64,000 bases of DNA from the NCBI GenBank assembly GCA_010909165.1, contig MU008181.1, forward strand, positions 806,001 to 870,000, read 5' to 3'. The first letter of the stretch is position 1. Each line of letters starts with the position of its first letter. Source of the DNA: Anthoceros angustus (lineage: Eukaryota; Streptophyta; Anthocerotopsida; Anthocerotales; Anthocerotaceae). Shown piece after piece: positions 33,079 through 43,617 of this stretch. The position numbers were made by a program, and so were the translations under genes. Under the pieces are notes generated by a model. It had not been told where the DNA came from and ran no database searches. It saw only the letters and a list, made by a program, of their open reading frames with translations.

Positions 33079-36000
33079 TGACATAAACCCTAAATGGCGA
33101 AAGAAAAGTGGATGACGAGATCGAACACGAGGGGCAAGTTCCAGACAAAAACTTTGTGGCGCCTGCCGCCGTGTTGATGTGGCGCGTATGTGATGAAGGA
33201 ATCTTGAAGATGCGCGAGCATCTTCATGTAGAATATCTAAGAAAAACTTGTCACACACACGGCTTAGTGACTAGATCGGTATTCCATAATAGAGTATGCA
33301 CACAACCTTAGAATACATAGCGTTCGCTTGACACTTTAAAATTCTAGTGTTTCTTCCAAAGGACACACGCGGTGGTCCCCAACTTTTAAACTCTCCCAAT
33401 CAAGCATGGCATATGCTTGCTACTAGCTACTTCACTCCTAGAACCAACTTCAACTTCCGCAAAGGAGTATGAAACAACTTTGAAGACCAGGCAATTACGG
33501 AGATTCGGGGCTTTGGCAGTTCTGGTGACAAGATGTTATATATACTTGGCTACCAGTTCACAAGAGGTAGATGCCACTCGATTCACATTCACAATTTTCA
33601 TCTTCATACTATCCAAAATAACGCCGCATAAAGGTTACCGTCCTTACAGACGTATTTCGTGATTTGACCGACAGGTGTACGCCGAGAACCCCGTGTATAG
33701 TCGTGCACCTCCCCACCTACACCAAAAGAGGTGCATTGTCCCTACTTCCGGATCTGTGCTGCTTCACGACTTCATCCGCGTGAGCAATCGCGTTTCATCG
33801 AGTGTGAGTACCGGTTCCTTCTGCGAATTTCGGGGCTGAGGGCTGGTCGTGAAGCTAATCTTTGTGTGACAGGGTAGACCGTAGGTGTTGCCCGGTGTGC
33901 CTGCTGTGGACGCTCGTGGAAATGGGTGTTCGTTACTGCCAGCTGTGGAGCTGCATTTGCTGGCAAAACGCAGCAGCTGGGGCTTGATTTCACCCTGGAT
34001 TTCTCGTTTGCAGGAGGAAGCGGGTGCAAGACAGGGCCGCAGATCGGAGTGGAGCAAAATGAATGACGCAGATGTCGCCAAGCAGGTGCAGCAGATGGTG
34101 CACTTCATCCGGCAGGAAGCGGAGGAGAAGGCAAGCGAGATCGCCGTCTCTGCGGAAGAGGTGAGGGCTTAGGCGGATGATCGGCCCGCGTGGTGTGGCC
34201 TCTGTCCTGTTGTGTTGAGTTTTGAATGCACGAGTGGTTGGTGTTTTCAGGAATTCAACATCCATAAGTTGCAGCTAGTGGAGGCTGAGAAGCGGAAGAT
34301 CAAGCAGGAGTACGAGCGCAAGGAGAAGCAAGTAGAAGTTCGTCGGAAGATGTGAGGGTCTGAGAGCCTGCCCTGTTTTAGGTTAGGGAATGGCTTTGAA
34401 ATCTCATGACTCGTCGCGTCTCCAGTGAGTACTCTATGCAACTCAATCAGGCACGGCTGAAGGTTCTCCAAGCTCAGGATGACATCGTGCAGTCCCTGAA
34501 GGGGACGGTGGAGAAGCACCTGCAGGACGTCAGCTCTGACCATGAGCACTATGCGCATCTGCTTACGCAGCTTATTGTTCAGGTGCTCAATGTGCATGCC
34601 GTTCTGGTTGCCTCTTTACAAGATCGAACACCAGGTGAGGAATATGAAACCTTGCTGTTGTTTTGCCTCAGGGTCTCATCAGGTTGAAGGAACCCTCTGT
34701 TCTCTTGCTGCCAAGCTGATCTCGATCTGGTGGAGTCTGTCGTTGAGGCTGCCAAGGACAGTATGCTGAGAAGTTGCAGACTCATCCACCCGAAATTGTT
34801 ATTGACATAAACCCTAAATGGCGTAAAGAAAAGTGGATGACGAGATCGAACACGAGGGGCAAGTTCCGAGACAAAAAAACTTTGTGGCGCCTACGGCCCG
34901 TCGTTCGCTGATGTGGCGCGTATGTGATGAAGGAATCTTGAAGATGCGCAGGCATCTTCATGTAGAATACCGGAAGAAAAAAACTTGTCACACACACCCG
35001 GCTTAGTGACTAGATCGGTATTCCATAATAGAGTATGCAGACACAACCTTAGAATACATAGCAGTTCTGCTTGACACTTTAAAATTCTAGTGTTTCTTCC
35101 AAAGGACACACGCGGTGGTCCCCAACTTTTTAAACTCTCCCAATCAGCATGGCATATGCTTGCTACTAGCTACTTCACTCCTAGAACCAACTTCAACTTC
35201 CGCAAAGGAGTATGAAACAACTTTGAAGACCAGGCAATTACGGAGATTCGGGGGCTTTGGCAGTTCTGGTGACAAGATGTTATATATACTTGGCTACCAG
35301 TTCACAAGAGGTAGATGCCACTCGATTCACATTCACAATTTTCATCTTCATACTATCCAAAATAACGCCGCATAAAGGTTACCGTCCTTACAGACGTATT
35401 TCGTGATTTGACCGACAGGTGTACGCCGAGAACCCCGTGTATAGTCGTGCACCTCCCCACCTACACCAAAGAGGTGCATTGTCCCTACTTCCGGATCTGT
35501 GCTGCTTCACGACTTCATCCGCGTGAGCAATCGCGTTTCATCGAGTGTGAGTACCGGTTCCTTCTGCGAATTTCGGGCTGAGGGCTGGTCGTGAAGCTAA
35601 TCTTTGTGTGACAGGGTAGACCGTAGGTGTTGCCCGGTGTGCCTGCTGTGGACGCTCGTGGAAATGGGTGTTCGTTACTGCCAGCTGTGGAGCTGCATTT
35701 GCTGGCAAAACGCAGCAGCTGGGGCTTGATTTCACCCTGGATTTCTCGTTTGCAGGAGGAAGCGGGTGCAAGACAGGGCCGCAGATCGGAGTGGAGCAAA
35801 ATGAATGACGCAGATGTCGCCAAGCAGGTGCAGCAGATGGTGCACTTCATCCGGCAGGAAGCGGAGGAGAAGGCAAGCGAGATCGCCGTCTCTGCGGAAG
35901 AGGTGAGGGCTTAGGCGGATGATCGGCCCGCGTGGTGTGGCCTCTGTCCTGTTGTGTTGAGTTTGAATGCACGAGTGGTTGGTGTTTTCAGGAATTCAAC

Positions 36001-36545
36001 ATCCATAAGTTGCAGCTAGTGGAGGCTGAGAAGCGGAAGATCAAGCAGGAGTACGAGCGCAAGGAGAAGCAAGTAGAAGTTCGTCGGAAGATGTGAGGGT
36101 CTGAGAGCCTGCCCTGTTTTAGGTTAGGGAATGGCTTTGAAATCTCATGACTCGTCGCGTCTCCAGTGAGTACTCTATGCAACTCAATCAGGCACGGCTG
36201 AAGGTTCTCCAAGCTCAGGATGACATCGTGCAGTCCCTGAAGGGGACGGTGGAGAAGCACCTGCAGGACGTCAGCTCTGACCATGAGCACTATGCGCATC
36301 TGCTTACGCAGCTTATTGTTCAGGTGCTCAATGTGCATGCCGTTCTGGTTGCCTCTTTACAAGATCGAACACCAGGTGAGGAATATGAAACCTTGCTGTT
36401 GTTTTGCCTCAGGGTCTCATCAGGTTGAAGGAACCCTCTGTTCTCTTGCGCTGCCGCGAAGCTGATCTCGATCTGGTGGAGTCTGTCGTTGAGGCTGCCA
36501 AGGGACAGTATGCTGAGAAGTTGCAGACTCATCCACCCGAAATTG
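33079..36545. repeat. Tandem direct duplication of about 1.72 kb (V-ATPase E 5' region)
   Basis: Unit 1 is 33079-34803 and unit 2 starts at 34804; both begin at ACATAAACCCTAAATGG. Each unit holds the upstream flank, a possible TATA (GTTATATATACTTGG at 33536 and 35278), the 5' UTR with an intron acceptor, and exons 1-4 of V-ATPase E. The copies are nearly identical apart from homopolymer length changes and CAG/CTG differences. Unit 1 breaks within exon 4 codons for EIVID. Confidence 0.85.
34059..34803 (+). pseudogene. Truncated V-ATPase subunit E copy
   Basis: Exons 1-3 (34059-34160, 34251-34351, 34426-34582) are intact and encode the same protein as the downstream gene. Exon 4 (from 34672) has lost bases twice: CTTGCTGCCAAGCTG where the intact copy has CTTGCGCTGCCGCGAAGCTG, and GCCAAGGACAG for GCCAAGGGACAG. 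The unit then ends at GTTATTGACAT. Exons 5 and 6 are absent. It can give no complete subunit; transcripts from its promoter could read into the second copy. Confidence 0.85.
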
Positions 36546-36907
36546 TTATTGATCACACAATATATCTGTCAGCTGCACCAAAATGGTAGAGCTTTTGGTG
36601 CTTTATCACAGTGTCGCACAATACCCCACGGCTGAATTTGTTGACGGAGGTTTAAGTCTGTTGGATGTGGCAGTGCTGGAGGAGTAGTGCTTGCAAGTAA
36701 GGATGGCAAAATTGTGCTCGAAAACACCTTGGACGCAAGGTTGGAGATCGTCTTCAAAAATCAGCTTCCGGAGGTGTGGTTTGGTTTCGGTCGTTCTCTG
36801 CTTTGTCACGATTATTGTGATGCAGTGGCAGCTGACTGACATCACATTTTAATACGTGGCAGGTCCGCAAAAGATTGTTTCGGGGTACCACACTCTCTGG
36901 TGCCTAA
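35801..36907 (+). CDS. VHA-E: V-type proton ATPase subunit E
   Basis: Subunit E forms, with G, the peripheral stalks of the vacuolar H+-ATPase. Six exons: 35801-35902, 35992-36092, 36167-36323, 36413-36585, 36650-36773 and 36863-36907; the lengths keep one frame and give 233 residues, the family's usual size. The protein starts MNDADVAKQVQQMVHFIRQE and has the long N-terminal helix EEFNIHKLQLVEAEKRKI, then EYERKEKQVEVRRKIEYSMQ and LRCREADLDLVESVVEAAK. The C-terminal head has GGVVLASKDGKIVLENTLDA and RLEIVFKNQLPEVRKRLF. The exon 4/5 junction (ATG|GTAGAG ... GACGGAG|G) is chosen because it keeps frame; it adds a short WFKSVGCGS insert and its acceptor is weak. An in-frame 5' extension belongs to the 5' UTR. 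Confidence 0.92.
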
Positions 36908-37268
36908 GGAGATGTCACTGTTGCAGGGCTCTGGGCACGTCCTATGCGTTTTTTGTTTTCCTTTGTTGTTTCCCCGCTCGCATGTGACTGGGTTGGGAAG
37001 CACGGTTTGTTACTTCGAGTGGACCCTCTACTGGGGGCTTCCCACTTAAGTATCAAATGAAGATTACACAAATCTTACTGTAACACGAAGTGTCCCAAAT
37101 CCTTGTGGTTGATGTACCGAATGCCAAAGTCCGTTTCATTTTTAATTATAAATGGGCCCAGGCCATTGTCCCAGTGGATGCGAACCCATCAGATGCTCAA
37201 AGCTCGAACATCGACACTACCTAGGTTTTCTATGTAGCATATATACGTATATGTATGGAGATTATACC
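36908..37268. other. V-ATPase E 3' flank, AT-rich
   Basis: Likely 3' UTR of V-ATPase E followed by AT-rich intergenic DNA. No gene is seen. Confidence 0.5.
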
Positions 37269-37910
37269 GATTATGAGCGGATGATTGGAGTTTACAGCGT
37301 ATAAACGAGTGCGGTTTACAATGTAAGCTCACGGTTATAAATGAGAGTCTCAACCCATGAAATAACATAGAAGTTTTTGAAAAATAATAGAGAATTAGAG
37401 TTCATTTGAGGATTTGCTCTAGCCAAATTACCTTACTATCAAGGATTCACTCCTTCCAAGGTAAGTGGCAGTTTAGGGAAGGATTTGTCAATTGTAGTTC
37501 AGCTAATTGCCTAAAAGATATTATCGTTCTCGTTTTCCATGGCCAAGGCTGTCACCTCCTTGGCAGTGTGCATGTGAAGCTGGGCCAGATCGAGCCAATC
37601 TCTGTCAACACATGATCAGCACCTCGTTCTAGCTCTGATGACTCCAATATATCCCTCTCGCAACTAAGTGGGAGTACCACAACTCTCCACCAGGGTTGCA
37701 AAAGGCTCCAAACGCGGCCTCTTCCGCCTCTTGTGTTCCCCCTCGTCGAAGTGTTGATTCAACGCGGCGCTCCACTGAAGCATTTCTTGGTCGCTGTGCA
37801 TTGCGGGTCTGCACGCACTATCAGTATCATATGATCCCTCTTTTACCTTCAACATTGAAAGCCCACATTGCCATGTTATATAGCCTACAACTAGACAGCT
37901 ACATACAACC

Positions 37911-38441
37911 TCATCCCAAAACAAAAAAGTACTTACTTAGCGTGTTGCCCCCCGTTCTCTTTGCCCTTGCATTCCCCGTTCCTGTTGCCAATCCGCTCTC
38001 CATTTCTGCTGTGGTTACACTGCCCATTCCCGTTAGAGGGACGTTCACCGAGTTGTGCTCTTCACCTGTCTCCAAGTCGGTTGGATCATGCACCATCGTC
38101 TCAGGAAGGGATGGAAAGCTTTGCAACTAAGTCAATGGCATGGGAAGGTCTTCTTGGATGTCTAAGGCTCCGGGTGGTGTTGTGGCAGATGGTGTAGTGC
38201 TGCCTATTTTCTCTTATGTTTTCCAACACCCTTCCTCAATAGCCGTGATAACGTGCAATAATGTATTTCTATCTTCAGGCGTCAAATTAGGTAGGTTCAT
38301 TTCTTCTTCTTCTTGATTGGCTTCATTGCAAATCAAAGCAAATTGTAGGAATTCTCTCAAATTGGGCGTCATATTAAATATGTGTGCTTCTATGTCCTCT
38401 TGTGGCATTGCATAGATCCATAAGAACTCTTGCGGAGCCAT
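37911..38441 (-). CDS. Hypothetical protein pieces inside the candidate transposon
   Basis: From ATG 38441 a minus frame reads MAPQEFLWIYAMPQEDIEAH, then NLREFLQFALICNEANQEEE and RNTLLHVITAIEEG, up to a stop at 38214. A second frame (38126-37911) has LPETMVHDPTDLETGEEHNS. A third, further left (37924-37664), has EMLQWSAALNQHFDEGEHKR with a basic KRRKRPR tail. Composition suggests real coding exons, but I could not find splice sites that join all three, and the family is not recognised. Confidence 0.35.
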
Positions 38442-38519
38442 GGTTGAGTACTGTCTTAATAGCCTTGAGAATAAAAGAAGAAAGAATAGCCTCAAGAAAA
38501 AAAAGAAGAAAGAAAATTG

Positions 38520-38812
38520 AATGATAGCTGTGATAAAAATAGAAGAGAAAAATAATGATTCAATAAAAAAAATGAGCTAATGATGGACAGACAAACAAAG
38601 ATAGAAGAACAATAAATGATAGTTGTGATAAGAAAATAGAAGAAAAAATAATTATAAAAAATGATCTAATGATGGACAAACAAACATAGAAGGGAAGAAG
38701 AATAAGCATTCTAGATAGTTGTGATAAGAAAATAGAAGAAAAAATAATTATAAAAAATGATCTAATGATGGACAAACAAACATATAAGGGAAGAAGAATA
38801 AGCATCCTAGAA
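38520..38812. repeat. AT-rich tandem repeat, 94-97-bp period, about 3 copies
   Basis: Units begin GATAGTTGTGATAAGAAAAT (38617 and 38714; a diverged first unit at 38523) and contain ATGATCTAATGATGGACAAA. Copies 2 and 3 are almost identical. Confidence 0.85.
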
Positions 38813-39074
38813 TATGTGATATGTAGACGACAGGTTCAAGTTTCACTCGCTAGTCAAATAATAATATACCATATCTTAGAATATCATACTCCAATATACT
38901 TATGTATTATGATATTGAGATATGAGAAACACGGCCTTGGAAACAGTTCTATGATTTGTACATCATAATTCTTTTACTTCATAATTCGAGCTATATTAAT
39001 AAATTATATTGAATATAATTAATTTATTTTTATTTATAGAAGTTTTTAATTTTTATTTTTCTAGAAGTAAAAAT

Positions 39075-39100
39075 CATCCGCTCATAATCTTGAGCGGATG
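39075..39100. repeat. 10-bp perfect palindrome arms
   Basis: CATCCGCTCA (39075-39084), a 6-nt spacer TAATCT, TGAGCGGATG (39091-39100). It overlaps the right inverted repeat of the candidate transposon. Confidence 0.8.
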
Positions 39101-39767
39101 AAATAAAGTAAATAACATATAAAAAGTTTTACTATAGATTGAGTAACATGAGAAGGACCTGTGCCGGTTGTGGGTCTCGCAGCTACCGGCAAGCGCCGGT
39201 AACCATGGGACACTTGTGGTGGTAACGGTCCAACCTCCGCTTCTAGCCGATATACAAGGCCTTGGCTCCTTAGTACCGGGTAGGAGAAAGTTGGCTTCTT
39301 TTTACCAGCTTTTGTTTTTCTATCGTGAACCAACCTCGAAGCTTTGTAAGGTTACGGATTATAGACACAAACCTCGGAGGAGTGAGGGATCAGCATAAAA
39401 ACCTGCAAATTCCCCTACGCTTTAGGGGGGCAACATAGACAGCCCACAGGCCCAGACTGGCCTGGGAGAACAAAACGAGCCCAGGGCAATCGACAAATAG
39501 AGACATCCACCCTGCCGGCCCGCTCCAGCCCACGATTGAGCAGCTCCTGGAAACACCTCTTCTCCTGCTCAGTGAGATCACCTTCCTTGGATGGAGCCCG
39601 AAGAGAGGAGCCTTTTTATTAGGTGGCAGCTATCCAATGGGTTATTTGACTGTGAAGGGGATCGAAATGAGACATAACAACGAGATCAATGTCAGCTGCA
39701 ATTCACAGCGGGAAGCAGCAGGTGTTGGAGGGAGGGGCGGTTCTTACGGAGGAAGGCGGACCCGTTC
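39101..39767. other. Intergenic, no recognised gene
   Basis: Short frames only on both strands. The GC-richer stretch 39150-39330 gives peptides such as VYRLEAEVGPLPPQ on the minus strand, which I do not recognise. Confidence 0.45.
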
Positions 39768-40246
39768 GATGGCGAGACCACGTCAGGATCGGCGCTGGCG
39801 CTGGCGCTGGCGCTGCTGTTCTGTGTTTTCTTGCAACGCAATTATCACCGCCTTCTGCTGGTTGCTGCTGCTCATGCACTTCGTGCGGCGGCCTGGCCCG
39901 TCCCTGGTGCCTCGAGCTCTTGTCCAGGACGATTCCTCATCTCTCCAACTCAAACCGAGAGTTGGCTGGAGCTCTGCGTCCGCCTTGTTTCGGGGAAACC
40001 GGAGCAAGCTGCTGAAGGAGAGAGCGGCGCAGGGTATCACAGAGGACGCAGTCCACCATCCAAGCCTCGAGTGTCGAGAAACTGAACAATGTTGATAACA
40101 TCGCCATATGTGGACACAATGATGATGTTCACTCACGGTGCCTCATTGATTGCCCGGGAGAAGACCAGATGCTGGTGCGGTGCCCGGATGGATTACAGAA
40201 ACGGTTTGATAATTTCATCATCTTGATGCCGTGTACTAGGGGATAA
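39768..40246 (+). CDS. Hypothetical small membrane-anchored protein, two frames
   Basis: From ATG 39768 the frame encodes a basic start (MARPRQDRRWRWRWR), a hydrophobic segment (NAIITAFCWLLLLMHFV) typical of a type II anchor, and a soluble part ending at 40095. Immediately after, another frame stays open to TAA at 40246 with a non-random, Cys-containing sequence (VEKLNNVDNIAICGHNDDVH, then RCLIDCPGEDQMLVRCPDGL). The switch implies a frameshift or an unrecognised intron near 40015-40090. Family unknown. It is convergent with the F420 ligase-like gene, whose stop is 109 bp away. Confidence 0.35.
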
Positions 40247-40354
40247 CCAATGGAACAGAGTGATTTCCTTGTATCTCTGAGCTGCTTCATGGAGGTCTGA
40301 GATCACGTGTTTTGCTTACCGTTGTGCTATAACTTAGAAGGTCTGTCTGCCTCA

Positions 40355-43300
40355 TCAATTGCCTGAAGCCAAAGGCTCCTTCCCCCGGTTTGAACTAGAT
40401 ATATCTTGGATCTGCCCTTCTTTCGAACTCCCGCTCCTCTCAGTGTCAGTAGGGTCAGATTCCTGAGTAGGCTCCGATTCCTCTGTAGCCTCCGATACCT
40501 GTGTAGCCTCCGATACCTCTGTAGCCTCCGATTCCTCAGTAGGCTCAAATTCCCCCGTGGGCTGGAGTTCCTCGATAAGCAGAAATTCCCCGAGAGTCTG
40601 AACTTCCCCAGTCGGCTGAACTTCCCCAGTAGGCTGAACTTCCTCAGTAGGCTCAAGATCCCCAGTAGGCAGGGATTCTTCAGAAGTCAGAAATTCCTCC
40701 GCCAGCAGGGATTCCGGCACCAAAGCGTTACGTACAAGGACAATCGGTGTCTGTTCCTCGGCGTTGCCTGGAAACATGAATGAGAAAACATGAGTACTGT
40801 TGATCTCCGCACAGACACTAGGTTTTCAGGGTAACCTACCAGCAGGATTGTTCATAAGCGCAGCCTTTAAGGCCTGTTTGTCCACACCGTCGGATGCCTG
40901 TTTGGCATAAACGAATCAAACTGGTAAGAGCGAACTGGTACAGAACCCGAACTGGTACAGGACCCGAACTGGTGCAGGACCGGAGTCCAAAACGATTGGT
41001 CTCCAGCTTTCATCCTACTTACAGCTAGAATTTGGACCTTCTTCAAGTCATTGACGTCCACTACCGCAATATCAAGCCCTGTAACCATGGTCGGTGATGC
41101 AATGATCAGGCCCGGAAGGATAGCAGAGTAAAGGAATAAGAACTAAGGTGGTTTCCAACGGAGTGCACACTGACCAGTTTTTGCCTTCAAGGCATCGACA
41201 GTATCCTTCACGTGGACCTGCCAGTGTATGAGGTGAGAATTGCAACCAATATCAAACTGATGCAGATAACAAACCCGAAAGCACTGCTGACTCACTGGTC
41301 CCAGCGTGATAAACTGATCGTATGGTGGGAGAGTTCCACTCACGTCATCTATAAGTCTTGCCTGTCGGATGCATGGACAGAAGAATGTTACTGCCGACAG
41401 GCAAGGACAAGCAAGACTCTACTGAAAATTGGCACCATCCTTATTACGAAAGAAACTGGGTGCTTGATACATGTATACGAGACCTGCTGTCCAGCCAGAC
41501 GGTAGAACATCCCTCGAATTCCTACTAGTCTGCACAAATAAAAGTATTCCCACATGATCTTGCTTATAAACTCGATAAGAGTCCTCTCATGACAACAACT
41601 CAAAAAACTCACCTTGCAGCCACAGCGATTATCACAGCGAACACAACCCTCAGCCTTCCAGATATGTCGACAAGAGTCTGTTACAGTGCTAGGTTAGCCC
41701 TCTGCTGCTAGGCTTTGCAGTGCAGAATCTCTAGGCAAACACAGAATTCACTTATACCTGCATCCCGCAGGCAGTGGCCAATGACGATGTAGGATGAAAC
41801 AAAAGGCAAGCCAGTTTTGCAACCAGACCTGGACGAACATTTTGCGGATGACGAAACCGTCCTGTACAGCAGGGGCATCAGTTGTACACCTGTTTCTCAA
41901 CATACATGCAGAATAAGGAACATCCATAACTTCACCGGGCAATGCAACACAATACTTACCCTGCATGATTGCCAATGGAGTTTCCGCAATTGCAATGACA
42001 TCACCAGCCTTTGCATATGGCAGGACATAACTGCAACCACCAAGGTATCTGGTTAAGACATCACAAGCCCCCACCCCAACAAATAGTAGATGGGCAACTG
42101 CTATACTCACGTTTCAAGAACGTTCACTGGGTCATCCAAATGACAAAGAAGATGCGTTTGAATTGGAAGAACATTCCTCTGGTCTGGTCTGCATGAACAA
42201 AGAGCCGCACCCAGTTAAGGTCAAGTATATACCAGGGCACTCTCTCAGAACCCTTATCTCAGCGGCAGATGGTTACTCACGTCTGCAAGCTGAGATCCTC
42301 AGCAGAAGCTTCAGAGTAGTTCAAGGGCAGAACAACATGTTGAGAATGCAAGCCACGACCGTGTGGACCATATGAGACATAGGCAACCTCCAGACGGACA
42401 GCCTACCACCAAACATTGTCTTTCAGATTCCTCCGCAGATGAGGGCCAAGTCAACGTTGAGCACAACTAAGTTATCAAGACAGACATCATTTTAGTTAGT
42501 CATATCAAACTAAACCCAGATTATAAAGTCTCACCAAGCAAGATGGTTGTGTCTTTAAGAGTTCATGCCTGAAGTTCCTTCAAAGATCCTCCAAAGATGG
42601 TCTGTATGTCCACAACGACCTGCAACCAAGCAGAGGTTGTAGCCATTAGCAGAAACCCTCCTCTACAAACACAGACGGAAAACTACAACATATAGTACTG
42701 GCATCATACTTCCATAAACGTAGACTCTCCAGCACGGGTGATGTACGCTTGCCAATATCCATCATCTCGCGCACTGGGCTTGCCTCCAGGATGCCGAGGC
42801 ATAACCTGCAATTGGGCTCAGTGAGTATTTCAGGCACAAGCTAAAGAAACCTGTGACAAATTAAACGCCACCAATCACCATCGTACCTTCACAGTCGAAT
42901 GTATGTTTTGTAGGCCACCTTTCGACAACAAGCGTATTGTGGCTTTCACCTCAGGCACAAAGAGCTCAAATTTCTTGGTGATATTGCAGAACCTGCAACG
43001 CCCGCAGTCCTGATAACGTTCAAAACAGTCTACTGAAATGAAAACCCAGTACTCCAGACAACAAGCACATACTCCAGGGTGCAAGCATCACGTACTGCAT
43101 CTGGCCCCGCAGTCGGTAATGGGTAGGCTGCCTCAGCTCCCAACCCCACAGCCCACGGGTGAGCACTAACCCATCACCAGGCTTTTTCTGCACCCGCAAA
43201 ACAACATCGTCCCACCAGTGATACCCTCATCAGCGCCCAAGTCCCAGCAGGCAAGAATTCCGTAACCGGTAGGCATCACGAGACCTGAATTGACAGAAGG

Positions 43301-43617
43301 CGTGGCAATTCCCGGGAGAGCCAGTGAATGTTGCGCATGCCGTAGGTGCAGTCCCGAGGAGGTATCCGGGTGGCCTGCCGATTGTCTGCCGGGACGGAGG
43401 TAACGGCTTCAGAGGAAGCTCCAGAGCCAGCTTCAGCATTGGCTACAGCACGAACCAGCTTCTTGGTCCCATCCTTCCACCCTCGCCTGAAAGACGGAGA
43501 GGGCGACGGCCCATCTTTGTGGCCCACTTCAACGCCCCTGCATCTGGGGACTCGGAAAAGAGGCTCAGAGTGCCGCAAAGAGTGACATGGTGGGGCAGCG
43601 AGCATGGAGGCACACAT
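40355..43617 (-). CDS. Plastid F420-0:gamma-glutamyl ligase-like protein with acidic repeat tail
   Basis: Sixteen exons, right to left: 43617-43285, 43187-43096, 42992-42887, 42805-42710, 42619-42569, 42402-42281, 42188-42111, 42030-41960, 41861-41758, 41677-41613, 41529-41484, 41361-41296, 41217-41175, 41078-41023, 40897-40840, 40767-40355. Exon lengths hold one frame for 599 residues. Intron 5 uses a GC donor. The N-terminus resembles a plastid transit peptide. The core reads YVLPYAKAGDVIAIAETPLA, IMQGRFRHP, HPTSSLATACGMQTLVDISG, GMFYRLAGQQARLIDDVSG, LDIAVVDVNDLKKVQI and NNPAGNAEEQTPIVLVR. This is the F420_ligase (CofE-like) family found in cyanobacteria and plastids, whose plant role is unknown to me. 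CofE adds glutamate to coenzyme F420 in archaea and actinobacteria. A lineage-specific tail of about 120 residues repeats EPTEEVQPTGEVQ-like and EATEVSEATQ-like units. Confidence 0.88.

Larger units (their letters stand above)
37269..39089. mobile_element. Candidate DNA transposon bounded by 18-bp inverted repeats
   Basis: GATTATGAGCGGATGATT at 37269-37286 is the exact reverse complement of AATCATCCGCTCATAATC at 39072-39089. The 1.8 kb between them holds minus-strand open frames and an AT-rich tandem repeat. No clear target-site duplication was found, and the right end also forms a local palindrome (39075-39100), so the ends may extend differently. No transposase motif was recognised. Confidence 0.35.

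Noticed and set aside
33885-34058. In-frame N-terminal extension of V-ATPase E (MLPGVPAVDARG...)
   Set aside because: The family starts at MNDADV. The extension contains a likely 5' UTR intron acceptor (CTCGTTTGCAG) and is not conserved.
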